Assembly (NCBI GenBank): GCA_002702065.1
Contig: NZXX01000013.1
Coordinates: 186,001 to 250,000 of the forward strand
Length of the DNA stretch: 64,000 nt
DNA from: Anaerolineaceae bacterium
GTDB lineage: Bacteria > Chloroflexota > Anaerolineae > Aggregatilineales > Phototrophicaceae
Reading direction: 5' to 3'
Shown here: positions 26,486-34,851 of the stretch, piece by piece
Layout of the letters: every line of letters begins with the position of its first letter
How positions within the stretch are numbered: position 1 is the stretch's first letter
The notes under the pieces: model-generated
Seen by the model: only the letters and a program-made list of their open reading frames with translations
The model's database searches: none
Told to the model about the DNA's origin: nothing
Translations under genes and position numbers: made by a program

Positions 26486-27562
26486 ATGTCCACACCCCAA
26501 CCGATCTTCGACGGCCATAACGACACGCTCCTCAGCATTCATCTGGACCATCAAGACGGCGGTGCGCTGTTTCTCAACGGCCCAACACCGGGCCACATCG
26601 ACCTGCCCCGCGCCCGTGCAGGCGGCTTGATCGGCGGTCTGTATGCCATTTATCCGCCCGCTCCAAAAGACAGCCCGGAAAGCGCGGCCCGTTTCGGCCT
26701 GAAGATCACCGAAAACGGCTATGTCACCCAACTCAAAAGCGCCGTCGACCCGGACTATGCCCGCGTCCTCACCGACGATGTAATTACCACACTGCACGAA
26801 CTGGAGCGCAATGGCGACGGTCAGGTGCAGATCGTGCGCAGCTATGACGATCTGGTCCACAACCTCGAAAATGATGTCCACAGCATCGTGCTGCACTTCG
26901 AGGACGCCGCCGCGATCAAGGCCGACCTGAGCAACCTGGACGCCTATTATGCAAATGGCCTGCGCTCGATCGGGCTGGTATGGAGCCGCCCGAATGCCTT
27001 TGGCTGTGGCGTACCCTTCGAGTTTCCCAATTCGCCGGACATTGGCCCTGGCCTGACCGATGCTGGCAAGGCGCTGGTGCAGGCCTGCAACCGGCTCGGC
27101 ATTCTCATCGACATGGCGCATCTGAATGAAAAGGGCTTCTGGGATGTGGCCGAAATTTCCGACGCGCCGCTGGTGGTCAGCCATACCGGGGTTCATGCGA
27201 TTTGCCCCTCTACCCGTGACCTGACTGACGCTCAGATCGACGCGGTCGGCCAATCGAATGGGCTGATCGGCATCATGTTTTCCCCGTCGCAGCTGCGCCC
27301 CGATGGCAACCCTGAAGCCGATGTCGAACTCTCCGTACTAGTGGATCATATCGAGTATGTCGCCAATCGCATTGGCATTGATCATATTGCGCTGGGGTCC
27401 GATTTCGATGGCGCGAAAATGCCTCAGGCACTGTCCGATGCCGCCATGCTGCCCAACCTCATCCACACGCTGGAAGATCGAGGCTATGGCCCGGAGCCAA
27501 TCGAGAAGATCGCCTATCGCAATTGGTTCCGTGTTCTGAAAGAAACGTGGCACGCCGGATAG
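26486..27562 (+). CDS. Membrane dipeptidase family (peptidase M19) enzyme
   Basis: This 358-residue enzyme matches the renal dipeptidase/M19 family: DGHNDTLL (zinc ligands His and Asp), LHFEDAAAI (bridging Glu), MAHLNEKGFWDV and VSHTGVHAI (His), and GSDFDGAKMP near the C-terminus. It hydrolyses dipeptides and some D-amino-acid-containing substrates in a binuclear zinc site. No signal peptide is present. The ATG at 26486 has GGAG seven bases upstream (26478-26481); the longer frame from 26450 is not supported. It is a single gene with a repeat-rich gap after it. Confidence 0.9.
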   Translation: MSTPQPIFDGHNDTLLSIHLDHQDGGALFLNGPTPGHIDLPRARAGGLIGGLYAIYPPAPKDSPESAARFGLKITENGYVTQLKSAVDPDYARVLTDDVITTLHELERNGDGQVQIVRSYDDLVHNLENDVHSIVLHFEDAAAIKADLSNLDAYYANGLRSIGLVWSRPNAFGCGVPFEFPNSPDIGPGLTDAGKALVQACNRLGILIDMAHLNEKGFWDVAEISDAPLVVSHTGVHAICPSTRDLTDAQIDAVGQSNGLIGIMFSPSQLRPDGNPEADVELSVLVDHIEYVANRIGIDHIALGSDFDGAKMPQALSDAAMLPNLIHTLEDRGYGPEPIEKIAYRNWFRVLKETWHAG

Positions 27563-27600
27563 CACCGCGCTAGACTCTGGGTTAAGTTGACATACATAGA

Positions 27601-27748
27601 TAAGTGATGTGTTTGTTTGATACCTTACCCCAACCTTGACTTTGTCTTCGGTTACCCCTCTCCATCGATGGAGAGGGGTCGCGGAGCAGCGTGACGCGGG
27701 GGTGAGGTGTCCGTAAAGCAGGCAGCGAATAAATGCTCACATCACTTA
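27601..27748. repeat. MITE-like palindromic element
   Basis: TAAGTGATGTG at 27601-27611 and its exact complement CACATCACTTA at 27738-27748 bracket a 148-base segment. In the middle lies a perfect 26-bp palindrome (27654-27679, ACCCCTCTCCATCG-type arms). Further arms, CCTTACCCC and GGGGGTGAGG, extend the hairpin. The whole could fold as one long stem. It carries no gene and is typical of non-autonomous repetitive elements. Confidence 0.6.
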
Positions 27749-27804
27749 CCAAAAGGCCACTGCATCAAGGCCGTCATTGATACCACTTCATTTTGGAGAA
27801 AAAA

Positions 27805-28215
27805 ATGTTATCCCCGACACAGGAAAAAACGTTGGAGGCGGCCATCAACCGTATCATCCCGCCGGATGACTGGCCGGGTGGCTGGGAAGCGGGCGTGGGC
27901 GATTATCTGTACCGCCAGTTCGAGCGCGACCTGAAAGACAGTGTTGACCTTTACCGGCAGGGGCTCGATGCGCTGGATGCCGAAGCGCTGGCCGTGTTCG
28001 CCGCCCACTTTGTCCAGCTGGATGACGAACAGCAGGATGCACTGTTACACAATGTTGAACGCGGTGTCGTACAAACGGAATGGCCGTTTCATCCCGGCGG
28101 ATTTTTCGCCATGATGGTGCAGCACGCCACTGAAGGATTTTACAGCGACCCCGGCAACGGCGGCAACCGTAATCAGGTCGCATGGGAGATGATCGGATTC
28201 GAGGTGCGCGGATGA
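27805..28215 (+). CDS. Gluconate 2-dehydrogenase subunit 3-like small subunit
   Basis: This 136-residue protein has the LSPTQEKTLEAAINRIIPPDDWPGG opening of the gluconate 2-dehydrogenase subunit 3 family. Such small subunits assist flavoprotein dehydrogenases of the GMC type, and usually carry a Tat signal; none is obvious here. GGAG six bases before ATG 27805 fits, and the stop overlaps the start of the GMC oxidoreductase (ATGA at 28212-28215), so the two subunits are translationally coupled. A haem-containing third subunit is absent. Confidence 0.87.
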   Translation: MLSPTQEKTLEAAINRIIPPDDWPGGWEAGVGDYLYRQFERDLKDSVDLYRQGLDALDAEALAVFAAHFVQLDDEQQDALLHNVERGVVQTEWPFHPGGFFAMMVQHATEGFYSDPGNGGNRNQVAWEMIGFEVRG

Positions 28216-29834
28216 CCGGCCAATATGATGTGATTATCGTCGGTGCAGGCGCGGGCGGCGGTGTAGCGGCGGGGGTGCTGGCACAGGCGGGCAAACGGGT
28301 GTTGTTGATCGAACGAGGCAGGCAGCTTTCGTTCGACGAAGTCGGGCGCGATCACCTGCGCAACCAGCGCCTGTCACAATACGGGCACAATGTCGGCCCG
28401 GATATTGATGGCAACCCGCGCACGCTGGAAGATGGACGTACCGTGCGTCCGCATGAAGGCGGCTATCAGAACAATGCGGCCACGGTCGGCAGCGGCACCC
28501 GCGTGTATGGCGCGCAGGCATGGCGCTTTATGCCGCAGGACTTCCGCATGGCGAGTATTTACGGTGTGCCGGAAGGCAGCTCACTGGCAGACTGGCCCAT
28601 TACCTACGAAACTCTGGCCCCATATTACGAGAAAGCCGAATGGGGCATCGGTGTGTGTGGCGATCATCAGGCCATGACGCATCTGCCCGGTTACGAACGC
28701 CCCTACCCCATGCCGCCGATGTCGCCCAGCTTGCAGGCGCAAACGTTTCGCCGGGGGCTGGATGCGCTCGGCTGGCAGAAGCTGCCGGTCCCGCTGCTGA
28801 TCAACTCGCAGCCATACAATGATCGCCCGGCCTGCACGCGCTGCCAGCACTGCGTCGGCTTTGCCTGCCCGGTGGATGCCAAGAATGGCACGCTCAACAC
28901 CATGATCGCGCGGGCGCTCGACAGCGGCAATTGCACACTGGTCACCGAAGCGATGGTCGAGCGTATCCTGACCGACAGCAGCGGACATGTCACCGGTGTC
29001 AGCTACTTTGACCACGATCAGCAGCGCATCGAGGCACAGGCGGAAGTCGTCGTGCTGAGTGCAGGCGCGGTGGAAACCGCCCGGCTGCTGCTCAACTCCG
29101 CCACAACGCAGGAGCCTAACGGCATCGGCAATAACGGCGATCAGGTGGGGCGGCATTTGCAGGGGCACACGTACCCGCGCGCCATCGGCCTGTTCCCGGA
29201 GCCGGTGCAGGATTGGCTGGGGCCGGGTGCATCAACCGCGACCTGCCAGTTCAATCATGAGAATGATGGCATCGTTGGTGGCGGCATGCTGGCCGATGAG
29301 TTTATTGTGCTGCCGATCATCTTCTGGAAGCGCCTGCTGCCGCCGGACCTGCCGAAATGGGGGGCGGCCAACAAGCAGTTTATGCGCGATAATTACCGCC
29401 GGGTCAGCGACATCGCCGGGCCGGTGCACGAGATTCCCAGCCCGGATGCCCGTGTCAGCCTGGACCCAGCGGTGAAGGATCGCTATGGTCTCCCGGTGGC
29501 ACATTTCTCTGGCCTGACCCACCCGGAAACGCAGCGCACCGCCGCGTTTATGCTGGAACGGGCCGTCGAGTGGCAGAAAGCGGCTGGCGCGGTCAAGGTG
29601 TGGACCAACACGATTCGGCCTGCCCTGTCCGGCGGTCAGCATCAATCGGGCACGGCGCGTATGGGCGACGACCCGGCCACGTCGGTTGTTGACAAATGGT
29701 GCCAGGTGCACGGCCATGATAACCTGTACGTCGCGGATGGCTCTGTCCATGTGACCAACGGCGGCTTCAACCCGGTGCTGACGATTATGGCGCTGGCGTG
29801 GCGCACCGCAGAACATATCGCGGAGGTATGGTAA
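28212..29834 (+). CDS. GMC family FAD-dependent oxidoreductase (large subunit)
   Basis: This 540-residue flavoprotein begins with the FAD-binding motif VIIVGAGAGGGVAAGVLA and ends with NPVLTIMALAWR. A cysteine-rich insert CTRCQHCVGFACP (about residue 212) resembles the iron-sulfur-ligand region of FAD-glucose/gluconate dehydrogenases. The His/Asn motif of the GMC active site is probably in the segment QHQSGTARMG and the final VTNGGFNP. It probably oxidises a sugar or alcohol and passes electrons to an unlinked cytochrome or quinone. A start at 28212 overlaps the small subunit stop by four bases. Confidence 0.88.
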   Translation: MTGQYDVIIVGAGAGGGVAAGVLAQAGKRVLLIERGRQLSFDEVGRDHLRNQRLSQYGHNVGPDIDGNPRTLEDGRTVRPHEGGYQNNAATVGSGTRVYGAQAWRFMPQDFRMASIYGVPEGSSLADWPITYETLAPYYEKAEWGIGVCGDHQAMTHLPGYERPYPMPPMSPSLQAQTFRRGLDALGWQKLPVPLLINSQPYNDRPACTRCQHCVGFACPVDAKNGTLNTMIARALDSGNCTLVTEAMVERILTDSSGHVTGVSYFDHDQQRIEAQAEVVVLSAGAVETARLLLNSATTQEPNGIGNNGDQVGRHLQGHTYPRAIGLFPEPVQDWLGPGASTATCQFNHENDGIVGGGMLADEFIVLPIIFWKRLLPPDLPKWGAANKQFMRDNYRRVSDIAGPVHEIPSPDARVSLDPAVKDRYGLPVAHFSGLTHPETQRTAAFMLERAVEWQKAAGAVKVWTNTIRPALSGGQHQSGTARMGDDPATSVVDKWCQVHGHDNLYVADGSVHVTNGGFNPVLTIMALAWRTAEHIAEVW

Positions 29835-29840
29835 TCATTT

Positions 29841-30497
29841 ATGAGAACGCTCAAGAATCTGTTTGAGAATAACCGGGCATGGGCGACGCGCATGACCGAC
29901 ACAGACCCATCCTTTTTCCAGAAATTATCCAATCAGCAGACCCCCGAATATCTGTGGATTGGATGCGCGGACAGCCGGGTACCCGCCAACCAGATCATCG
30001 ACCTGCTGCCCGGCGAGGTATTTGTGCATCGTAACATTGCCAATGCCGTCATTCATACGGACCTCAACTGCCTGTCGGTGATCCAGTATGCGGTCGAGGT
30101 GTTGCAGGTGAAGCATGTCATCGTCTGCGGCCACTATGGCTGCGGCGGGGTGCGGGCGGCCATGCAGAATCAGCCCTTTGGCCTGATCGACAACTGGCTG
30201 CGGCACCTGAAGGACGTGTATCAGAAGCACGAATCCGCGCTCGACGCACTGACCGAGGATAACCAGCGCTTCCGCCGCTTCTGCGAACTGAACGTCATCG
30301 AGCAGGTTCACAATGTCTGCCATACCACCATCGTGCAGGACGCGTGGCGGCGCGGCCAGACGCTGGATGTACACGGCTGGATTTACGACGTGAGCGATGG
30401 GCTACTGGAGGATCTGGGCGTGACGGTCAGCAGCATCGAGGAAATCGACACTCTGTACCGCATGGCCGTGCAGGACAAAGAATCCAGCGGCAGCTGA
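29841..30497 (+). CDS. can: Beta-class carbonic anhydrase
   Basis: This 218-residue enzyme carries the zinc-binding CADSR (Cys42, Asp44, Arg46) and HYGCGG (His98, Cys101) signatures of plant-type beta-carbonic anhydrase, together with GEVFVHRNIANAV. It interconverts carbon dioxide and bicarbonate in the cytoplasm. The start lies six bases after the GMC stop, so it may be read through from the dehydrogenase operon, although no functional link is obvious. Length and order are typical of bacterial Can. Confidence 0.93.
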   Translation: MRTLKNLFENNRAWATRMTDTDPSFFQKLSNQQTPEYLWIGCADSRVPANQIIDLLPGEVFVHRNIANAVIHTDLNCLSVIQYAVEVLQVKHVIVCGHYGCGGVRAAMQNQPFGLIDNWLRHLKDVYQKHESALDALTEDNQRFRRFCELNVIEQVHNVCHTTIVQDAWRRGQTLDVHGWIYDVSDGLLEDLGVTVSSIEEIDTLYRMAVQDKESSGS

Positions 30498-30637
30498 ACC
30501 GAAACTCAACCACCGTCGAGATAGCACACGCGCTACCCGGCGGGCAAACTTCAAACCTCATCTCTGAATACGGAACAATCTAAAGGGGTTCATCAGGCAT
30601 ATGCTTGATGTGCCCCACCCCTCCACGCACCATCTGG

Positions 30638-30666
30638 TTGACAGGATTTGCGTTTCGCTCTACACT
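30638..30666 (+). promoter_or_regulatory. Sigma70-type promoter of the DinB gene
   Basis: TTGACA (30638-30643), a 17-bp spacer and TACACT (30661-30666) sit 45 bases before the ATG at 30712. This is one of the best matches in the window. Confidence 0.65.
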
Positions 30667-30711
30667 CCCCTCAAGAACATATGTGCTACATCATCTATAA
30701 CAGGAGCCGCC

Positions 30712-31197
30712 ATGAATGCTGATCTCTTTCGCCATTTTTACGCCTATCACTTCAGCGAGAACCGCGCCCTCTGGGATCAGTTCATCGCGCCGCTGACGCA
30801 AGAGCAGTTTGAGCAGCCGGTCGACTATTCACAGGGGTCGGTGCGCAATCAGCTTGTGCATCTGATGGAAGTGGACGAGGCGTGGTTCAGCGATTTGCGC
30901 GGCGTCCAGATTCCTGAATCTCCGGACTTCACCACGATAAGTGACCGGGCACAGATCCGCGCGCACTGGGACACGGTTGAACAGTTCATGCGCGATTATC
31001 TCGCCGATTTGCAGGATGACATGCTGCTCGAAAAACCCTTGCAGGGCGAAGACGAAAATCTGTTTCTGTGGCAGGTGCTGCTGCATGTTGTCAATCATGG
31101 CACGGATCATCGCGCTCAGGTGCGCCGTGTGCTGCATGACCTCGGCGTGCGGACGCCCCCGCAGGATTACATTTTCTACACCTATGAACATCCCTAG
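30712..31197 (+). CDS. DinB family protein
   Basis: This 161-residue helical-bundle protein fits the DinB/YfiT fold: SQGSVRNQLVHLMEVDEAWF (His metal ligand), and NHGTDHRAQVRRVLHDLGV near the C-terminus with the paired histidines. Members are probable metal-dependent thiol transferases or hydrolases. CAGGAG lies before the ATG at 30712, and a clear promoter is upstream. It is followed by a GyrI-like gene with a 47-base gap, suggesting a stress-response cluster. Confidence 0.85.
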   Translation: MNADLFRHFYAYHFSENRALWDQFIAPLTQEQFEQPVDYSQGSVRNQLVHLMEVDEAWFSDLRGVQIPESPDFTTISDRAQIRAHWDTVEQFMRDYLADLQDDMLLEKPLQGEDENLFLWQVLLHVVNHGTDHRAQVRRVLHDLGVRTPPQDYIFYTYEHP

Positions 31198-31244
31198 CCG
31201 TGCCGCAACCCCGTAGAAACGCAGACAAAAGAGGAGAAGATCTG

Positions 31245-31742
31245 ATGATTGGTGAACCAAAGCTGGAAGACCGTCCTGAACAACCGTATGCTGGCATCCG
31301 CACGCAGACCCGCATCCGCGCCTTTCCGCGCGTTATCCCAACACTGCTGGATGAAATCTTTGATTGGCTGGGGGAGCACGACATCACCCCGGCTGGCCCA
31401 CCGTTCATGCGCTACCACGTCATCAACATGGCGACGCAGTTGGATGTCGAGCTGGGGGTTCCGGTTGCCAAGCCCATTACCGGCGATGACCGCGTCAAAG
31501 CGGGGACGCTGCCAGCAGGCAAATATGCCGCGCTGGTTTACACCGGCTCGCAGAACGGCATTGAAGGCAACAAAGCCCTGCTCGACTGGGGCCGGGCTAA
31601 CGGCCTCCGCTGGGATCGCTGGGATGACCCCAACGGCGATGCCTTCCGCTCCCGCGTGGAATTCTACCTGACCGACCCCGATGATGAACCCGACCCGGCC
31701 AAATGGGAAACCGAAGTGGCGATTCTGGTGGCGGAAGTTTAA
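31245..31742 (+). CDS. GyrI-like (AraC effector-binding type) domain protein
   Basis: This 165-residue protein resembles the stand-alone GyrI-like/SOUL-type effector-binding domain: RTQTRIRAFPRVIPTLLDEIF at the start, then a beta core ending in FYLTDPDDEPDPAKWETEVAILV. Related domains bind small molecules in multidrug-sensing regulators and in GyrI, a gyrase inhibitor. AGAGGAG is seven bases before the ATG. It lies between DinB and a MerR-GyrI regulator, suggesting one drug/stress regulon. Confidence 0.8.
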   Translation: MIGEPKLEDRPEQPYAGIRTQTRIRAFPRVIPTLLDEIFDWLGEHDITPAGPPFMRYHVINMATQLDVELGVPVAKPITGDDRVKAGTLPAGKYAALVYTGSQNGIEGNKALLDWGRANGLRWDRWDDPNGDAFRSRVEFYLTDPDDEPDPAKWETEVAILVAEV

Positions 31743-31773
31743 ATCATCAACCCCGCGTGATGAGCAGTTTGCC

Positions 31774-31816
31774 ATCCCCTCACCCTCAATGCCTCTCCCT
31801 ATATGGCGAGGGGCTT
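31774..31816. repeat. Degenerate palindromic repeat
   Basis: The segment holds CCCCTCACCCTC and GCCTCTCCCTATATGGCGAGGGGC, which resemble the central arms of the element at 27601-27748. It is probably a decayed copy of the same repeat family. Confidence 0.4.
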
Positions 31817-31910
31817 CAAAAATCGTCTTTCTTGCTTTCGCCCGGACCGACGCAGGCCGGGCGACTCCTGACGGATGACTGTACACTGTTGACTGACAAC
31901 TTTTTCGTGC

Positions 31911-31941
31911 TTGACATTCCAGCGGCTGGAACCTTTACCGT
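31911..31941 (+). promoter_or_regulatory. MerR-type promoter with dyad operator
   Basis: A -35 box TTGACA (31911-31916) is followed directly by TTCCAGC-G-GCTGGAA (31917-31931), a perfect 15-bp dyad, then TACCGT (31936-31941). The 19-bp spacer with a dyad inside it is the hallmark of MerR-family promoters, which the activator underwinds to start transcription. The regulator gene begins 28 bases later, so autoregulation is likely. Confidence 0.8.
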
Positions 31942-31968
31942 AAGGGTGACGATAAGCGAGGACCATTC

Positions 31969-32796
31969 ATGCTGACGATTGGCGAATTTTCCAGACTGGT
32001 GCAGGTGCCCACCAAAACCCTGCGCTACTACGACGACATCAACCTGTTCAAACCGGCGCATGTCGACCGGTTTACGCAGTACCGCTACTACAGCGTGGAG
32101 CAGCTGCCACGCCTGTACCGGCTGCTGGCGCTGCGGGGGTTGGGCCTGTCGCTGGAACAGATCGCCGACCTGCTGGATGAAGACCTGTCGACGGAGCAGA
32201 TTCGCGGTATGCTGCGGATGAAACAGGCTGAATTGCAGGGGCACATCAAAGCCGAGCAGGATCGTCTCGCTTATGTCGAAGCCAAACTGAGACAAATAGA
32301 AGCAGAGGGACACATGAGCAAGTACGAAATCATTCTCAAGGACGTCGAGCCGGTGCAGGTCGCATCCATCACCGAGGTGGTACCCGGTCAGGAGCAGATT
32401 GGCCCGGCGCTGGGGCGTCTGTTCGGCAGCATCATGGACTACCTGAAGGTGCAAAACCGGACGATTGCCGGGCCAGCCACAGCGCTTTATCACGACATGG
32501 AGTACAACGAAACCAACGTGCTGCTGGAGGCAACCCTACCCATCGACAAGGCCATGCCAGAGACAGACCAGATCAAGGTCAAAACGCTGCCGGCAGACCA
32601 CATGGCCAGCGTCATTCATCACGGGCCATTTACCGAACTGGAACCCGCCTACGACGCCATGTTCCACTGGATCGAGGCCAACAACTACACCATCACCGGG
32701 CCGAGCCGTGAACTGACGCTGCAATACGACCCCAATGGCGACCCGAAGGATTACGTCACCGAACTTCAGTTCCCCGTACAAAAACGCGAGGCGTAA
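31969..32796 (+). CDS. MerR family transcriptional regulator with GyrI-like C-terminal domain
   Basis: This 275-residue protein has a MerR winged helix (LTIGEFSRLVQVPTKTLRYYD, about 1-70), a coiled coil, and a GyrI-like small-molecule-binding domain (about 115-275, EPVQVASITEVVPGQ). This is the BltR/BmrR-type layout that activates drug efflux genes on binding amphipathic compounds. The own-promoter dyad is directly upstream. No efflux transporter is adjacent; the MscS gene downstream has its own promoter. The regulator may control the DinB and GyrI-like genes. Confidence 0.88.
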   Translation: MLTIGEFSRLVQVPTKTLRYYDDINLFKPAHVDRFTQYRYYSVEQLPRLYRLLALRGLGLSLEQIADLLDEDLSTEQIRGMLRMKQAELQGHIKAEQDRLAYVEAKLRQIEAEGHMSKYEIILKDVEPVQVASITEVVPGQEQIGPALGRLFGSIMDYLKVQNRTIAGPATALYHDMEYNETNVLLEATLPIDKAMPETDQIKVKTLPADHMASVIHHGPFTELEPAYDAMFHWIEANNYTITGPSRELTLQYDPNGDPKDYVTELQFPVQKREA

Positions 32797-32813
32797 CCCT
32801 CGTCGCGCATGGC

Positions 32814-32838
32814 GGTTGGGGATATCTCATCCCCAACC
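32814..32838 (+). terminator. Strong hairpin after the MerR gene
   Basis: GGTTGGGGAT (32814-32823) and ATCCCCAACC (32829-32838) form a perfect 10-bp stem with a 5-base loop. No T-run follows, so it may be a Rho-independent pause or an mRNA-stabilising hairpin. Confidence 0.5.
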
Positions 32839-32934
32839 AGTCATAAACATGGCGGCTGCTCCACCACCCATGCAGATGCGATGACATCGACAGCGAAATC
32901 TAATTCATAGTACTGATGGGCCTGTGGCGCTGCG

Positions 32935-32962
32935 TTGACATTCTGGCAGCGCCCGTCATAAT
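32935..32962 (+). promoter_or_regulatory. Promoter of the MscS-like gene
   Basis: TTGACA (32935-32940), a 16-bp spacer and CATAAT (32957-32962) precede the ATG at 32988. Confidence 0.6.
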
Positions 32963-32987
32963 GATGAGGACTATTCAGGTGAGAACT

Positions 32988-34136
32988 ATGGAAGATTTCC
33001 TGCAATCACTGGCCCGGCAGGACCTGGTGACACCGCTCGCCCGGCTGGTGCTGATTCTGCTAACCCTCGCCCTGACGCTGGTGGCACAACGGCTCGCACG
33101 GGTGCTGACAGTACGGCTGGTCAAAGTGCTGGTACACTTCGGATCACGCATTGGCCGGTACGAAGCGGAGTTCGCCGCTGATCTGAACCACAAACTGGCA
33201 CGCCCGGTCGAGATCATCGTGGTGATGATTGGCCTGCGGGTGGCGCTGGTGTTTATCGAGCTGGGGTCATCACTGGTCTTGCTTGCCAACCGCGTGACGA
33301 TCAGCGTCGTGACGCTTGCGATATTCTGGGCGATCTTGCAGATCACCAACGTCATCACGCAGTATTACGTCACCCGCTCGATCCGCGAAACCTCCGCCCT
33401 CGATGAAACGATTGTCCGCTTTGGTCGTCAGGTGGCCATCGTCCTCATCTTCGTCTTTGCCCTTACCCTGCTGCTCGGCCAGTGGGGACAGGATGTCGGC
33501 GCGCTGATCGCCGGGCTGGGGATTGCAAGTTTGGCGGTGGCGCTGGCCGCACAGGACGCCCTGGCCAACGTGATCGCCTACTTCGCGATTCTGGCCGATG
33601 CGCCGTTCAAGGTAGGTGACTTTATCATCGTGGAGGATCTGGTCAAAGGCCGTGTGCAGAGCATCAGCTTTCGCAGCACGCGCGTCCGCACCCTGGATTA
33701 TTCCGTCATGGCGATCCCCAACCAGACGATTGCCAACGCCAACGTCATCAACTGGGCGCGGGTGCGCAAACGCCGTCTGGATATGCTGGTCGGCCTGACG
33801 TACAGCACCACTGCCGAACAGATGGAACAGGTCATCGCCGACATCCGGGACATGCTGAACGAACACGACGATGTGACGACGGATCGGATCGTGGTGGATT
33901 TTATTGAATATGGCGAAAGCTCGCTCAACCTGCGGCTGTCATTCTTGATGCGGGCTTATTCGTGGGAAGACCTCGAAGCGCATAAAACCGATATCAACCT
34001 CCGGCTGATGCGTATTTTTGACCAGAACGGGGTGTCGGTCGCCTTCCCCACCCGCACACTGCACATCGCCAGCGGCGGTTTTCCGGGGGAACCCCCTGCC
34101 GGGCATGATACAGCCGCGTCAGACATCAGCGAATGA
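32988..34136 (+). CDS. MscS family mechanosensitive ion channel
   Basis: This 382-residue protein has three or more transmembrane helices in the first 180 residues. The pore-lining TM3 region is VGALIAGLGIASLAVALAAQD, followed by the MscS beta domain APFKVGDFIIVED and the mixed C-terminal domain. It probably releases solutes during hypo-osmotic shock. AGGTGA precedes the ATG at 32988, with a promoter upstream. The 25-residue longer frame has no site. Confidence 0.88.
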   Translation: MEDFLQSLARQDLVTPLARLVLILLTLALTLVAQRLARVLTVRLVKVLVHFGSRIGRYEAEFAADLNHKLARPVEIIVVMIGLRVALVFIELGSSLVLLANRVTISVVTLAIFWAILQITNVITQYYVTRSIRETSALDETIVRFGRQVAIVLIFVFALTLLLGQWGQDVGALIAGLGIASLAVALAAQDALANVIAYFAILADAPFKVGDFIIVEDLVKGRVQSISFRSTRVRTLDYSVMAIPNQTIANANVINWARVRKRRLDMLVGLTYSTTAEQMEQVIADIRDMLNEHDDVTTDRIVVDFIEYGESSLNLRLSFLMRAYSWEDLEAHKTDINLRLMRIFDQNGVSVAFPTRTLHIASGGFPGEPPAGHDTAASDISE

Positions 34137-34163
34137 CGCCTGAGCGTTCAGGGTTGATGCCGC

Positions 34164-34724
34164 CTAGCTGCTGCGTTTGATGCGCTGGAAGGCGGCAGCC
34201 AGTGGGACGGGTTTGCCCAGCACGTACGATTCAACCGTGTCCGCCGGACCAAATGCCCCCAGCCGCAAAAAACGTTCGCCGTCGCGTCGGTATACTTCGA
34301 CCAGCATCTGGTTGAGATCGGCCAGCCAGTATTCCCCAACCCCATACTGCTCATAGGCATCGAACTTCGGCCCCTTGTCCAGATGCGCCGTACTGCCGGA
34401 AAGCACCTCAACCACCAATTCCGGCGGTCCGGTAAACCCTGTCTCTGTTTCGCTGCAAGCGCTGTCCGCCGCCAGCCAGATCACGTCCGGTTCGTAATTG
34501 TGCCCCTCGGCCAGATGCAGATTGATATCTTCAAGCACTTCGCCACCCGACATCAGGCTTTCGATCAGATCGGCCACATCATGCACAAAACGCTGGTGGT
34601 CGGGCATAGGGCGCGCGCTCATATAGACCTCTCCGTCGATCAGCTGGAGGCGTTTGGCCGCATTCTGGGGCAGCCGGGCATAGACATCAAATTCGGTTGA
34701 GGTCATGGTTGCAACCGCCTGCAT
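34164..34724 (-). CDS. Uma2 family putative endonuclease
   Basis: This 186-residue protein has RLQLIDGEVYMSARPMPDH, EPDVIWLA and PPELVVEVLS - the PD-(D/E)XK core elements of Uma2 proteins (here PDVIW and ELVVEVLS). GAGGAA seven bases before the ATG at 34724 supports the start. The frame could extend further upstream but has no site. It is only distantly similar to the first Uma2 gene at 6296, so the two are not recent duplicates. Function is unknown. Confidence 0.85.
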   Translation of the reverse strand: MQAVATMTSTEFDVYARLPQNAAKRLQLIDGEVYMSARPMPDHQRFVHDVADLIESLMSGGEVLEDINLHLAEGHNYEPDVIWLAADSACSETETGFTGPPELVVEVLSGSTAHLDKGPKFDAYEQYGVGEYWLADLNQMLVEVYRRDGERFLRLGAFGPADTVESYVLGKPVPLAAAFQRIKRSS

Positions 34725-34851
34725 GGCTTGTTCCTCGTTACGCGAACCTGTACAACTATTATAGCGAAGGTTGCCCTGCCCCATGCAACACGTGCATGAT
34801 TCGTGCGTATAGAATGGTGAGCCGCAATGACTCCTTTGAAAGGATGGAAGA

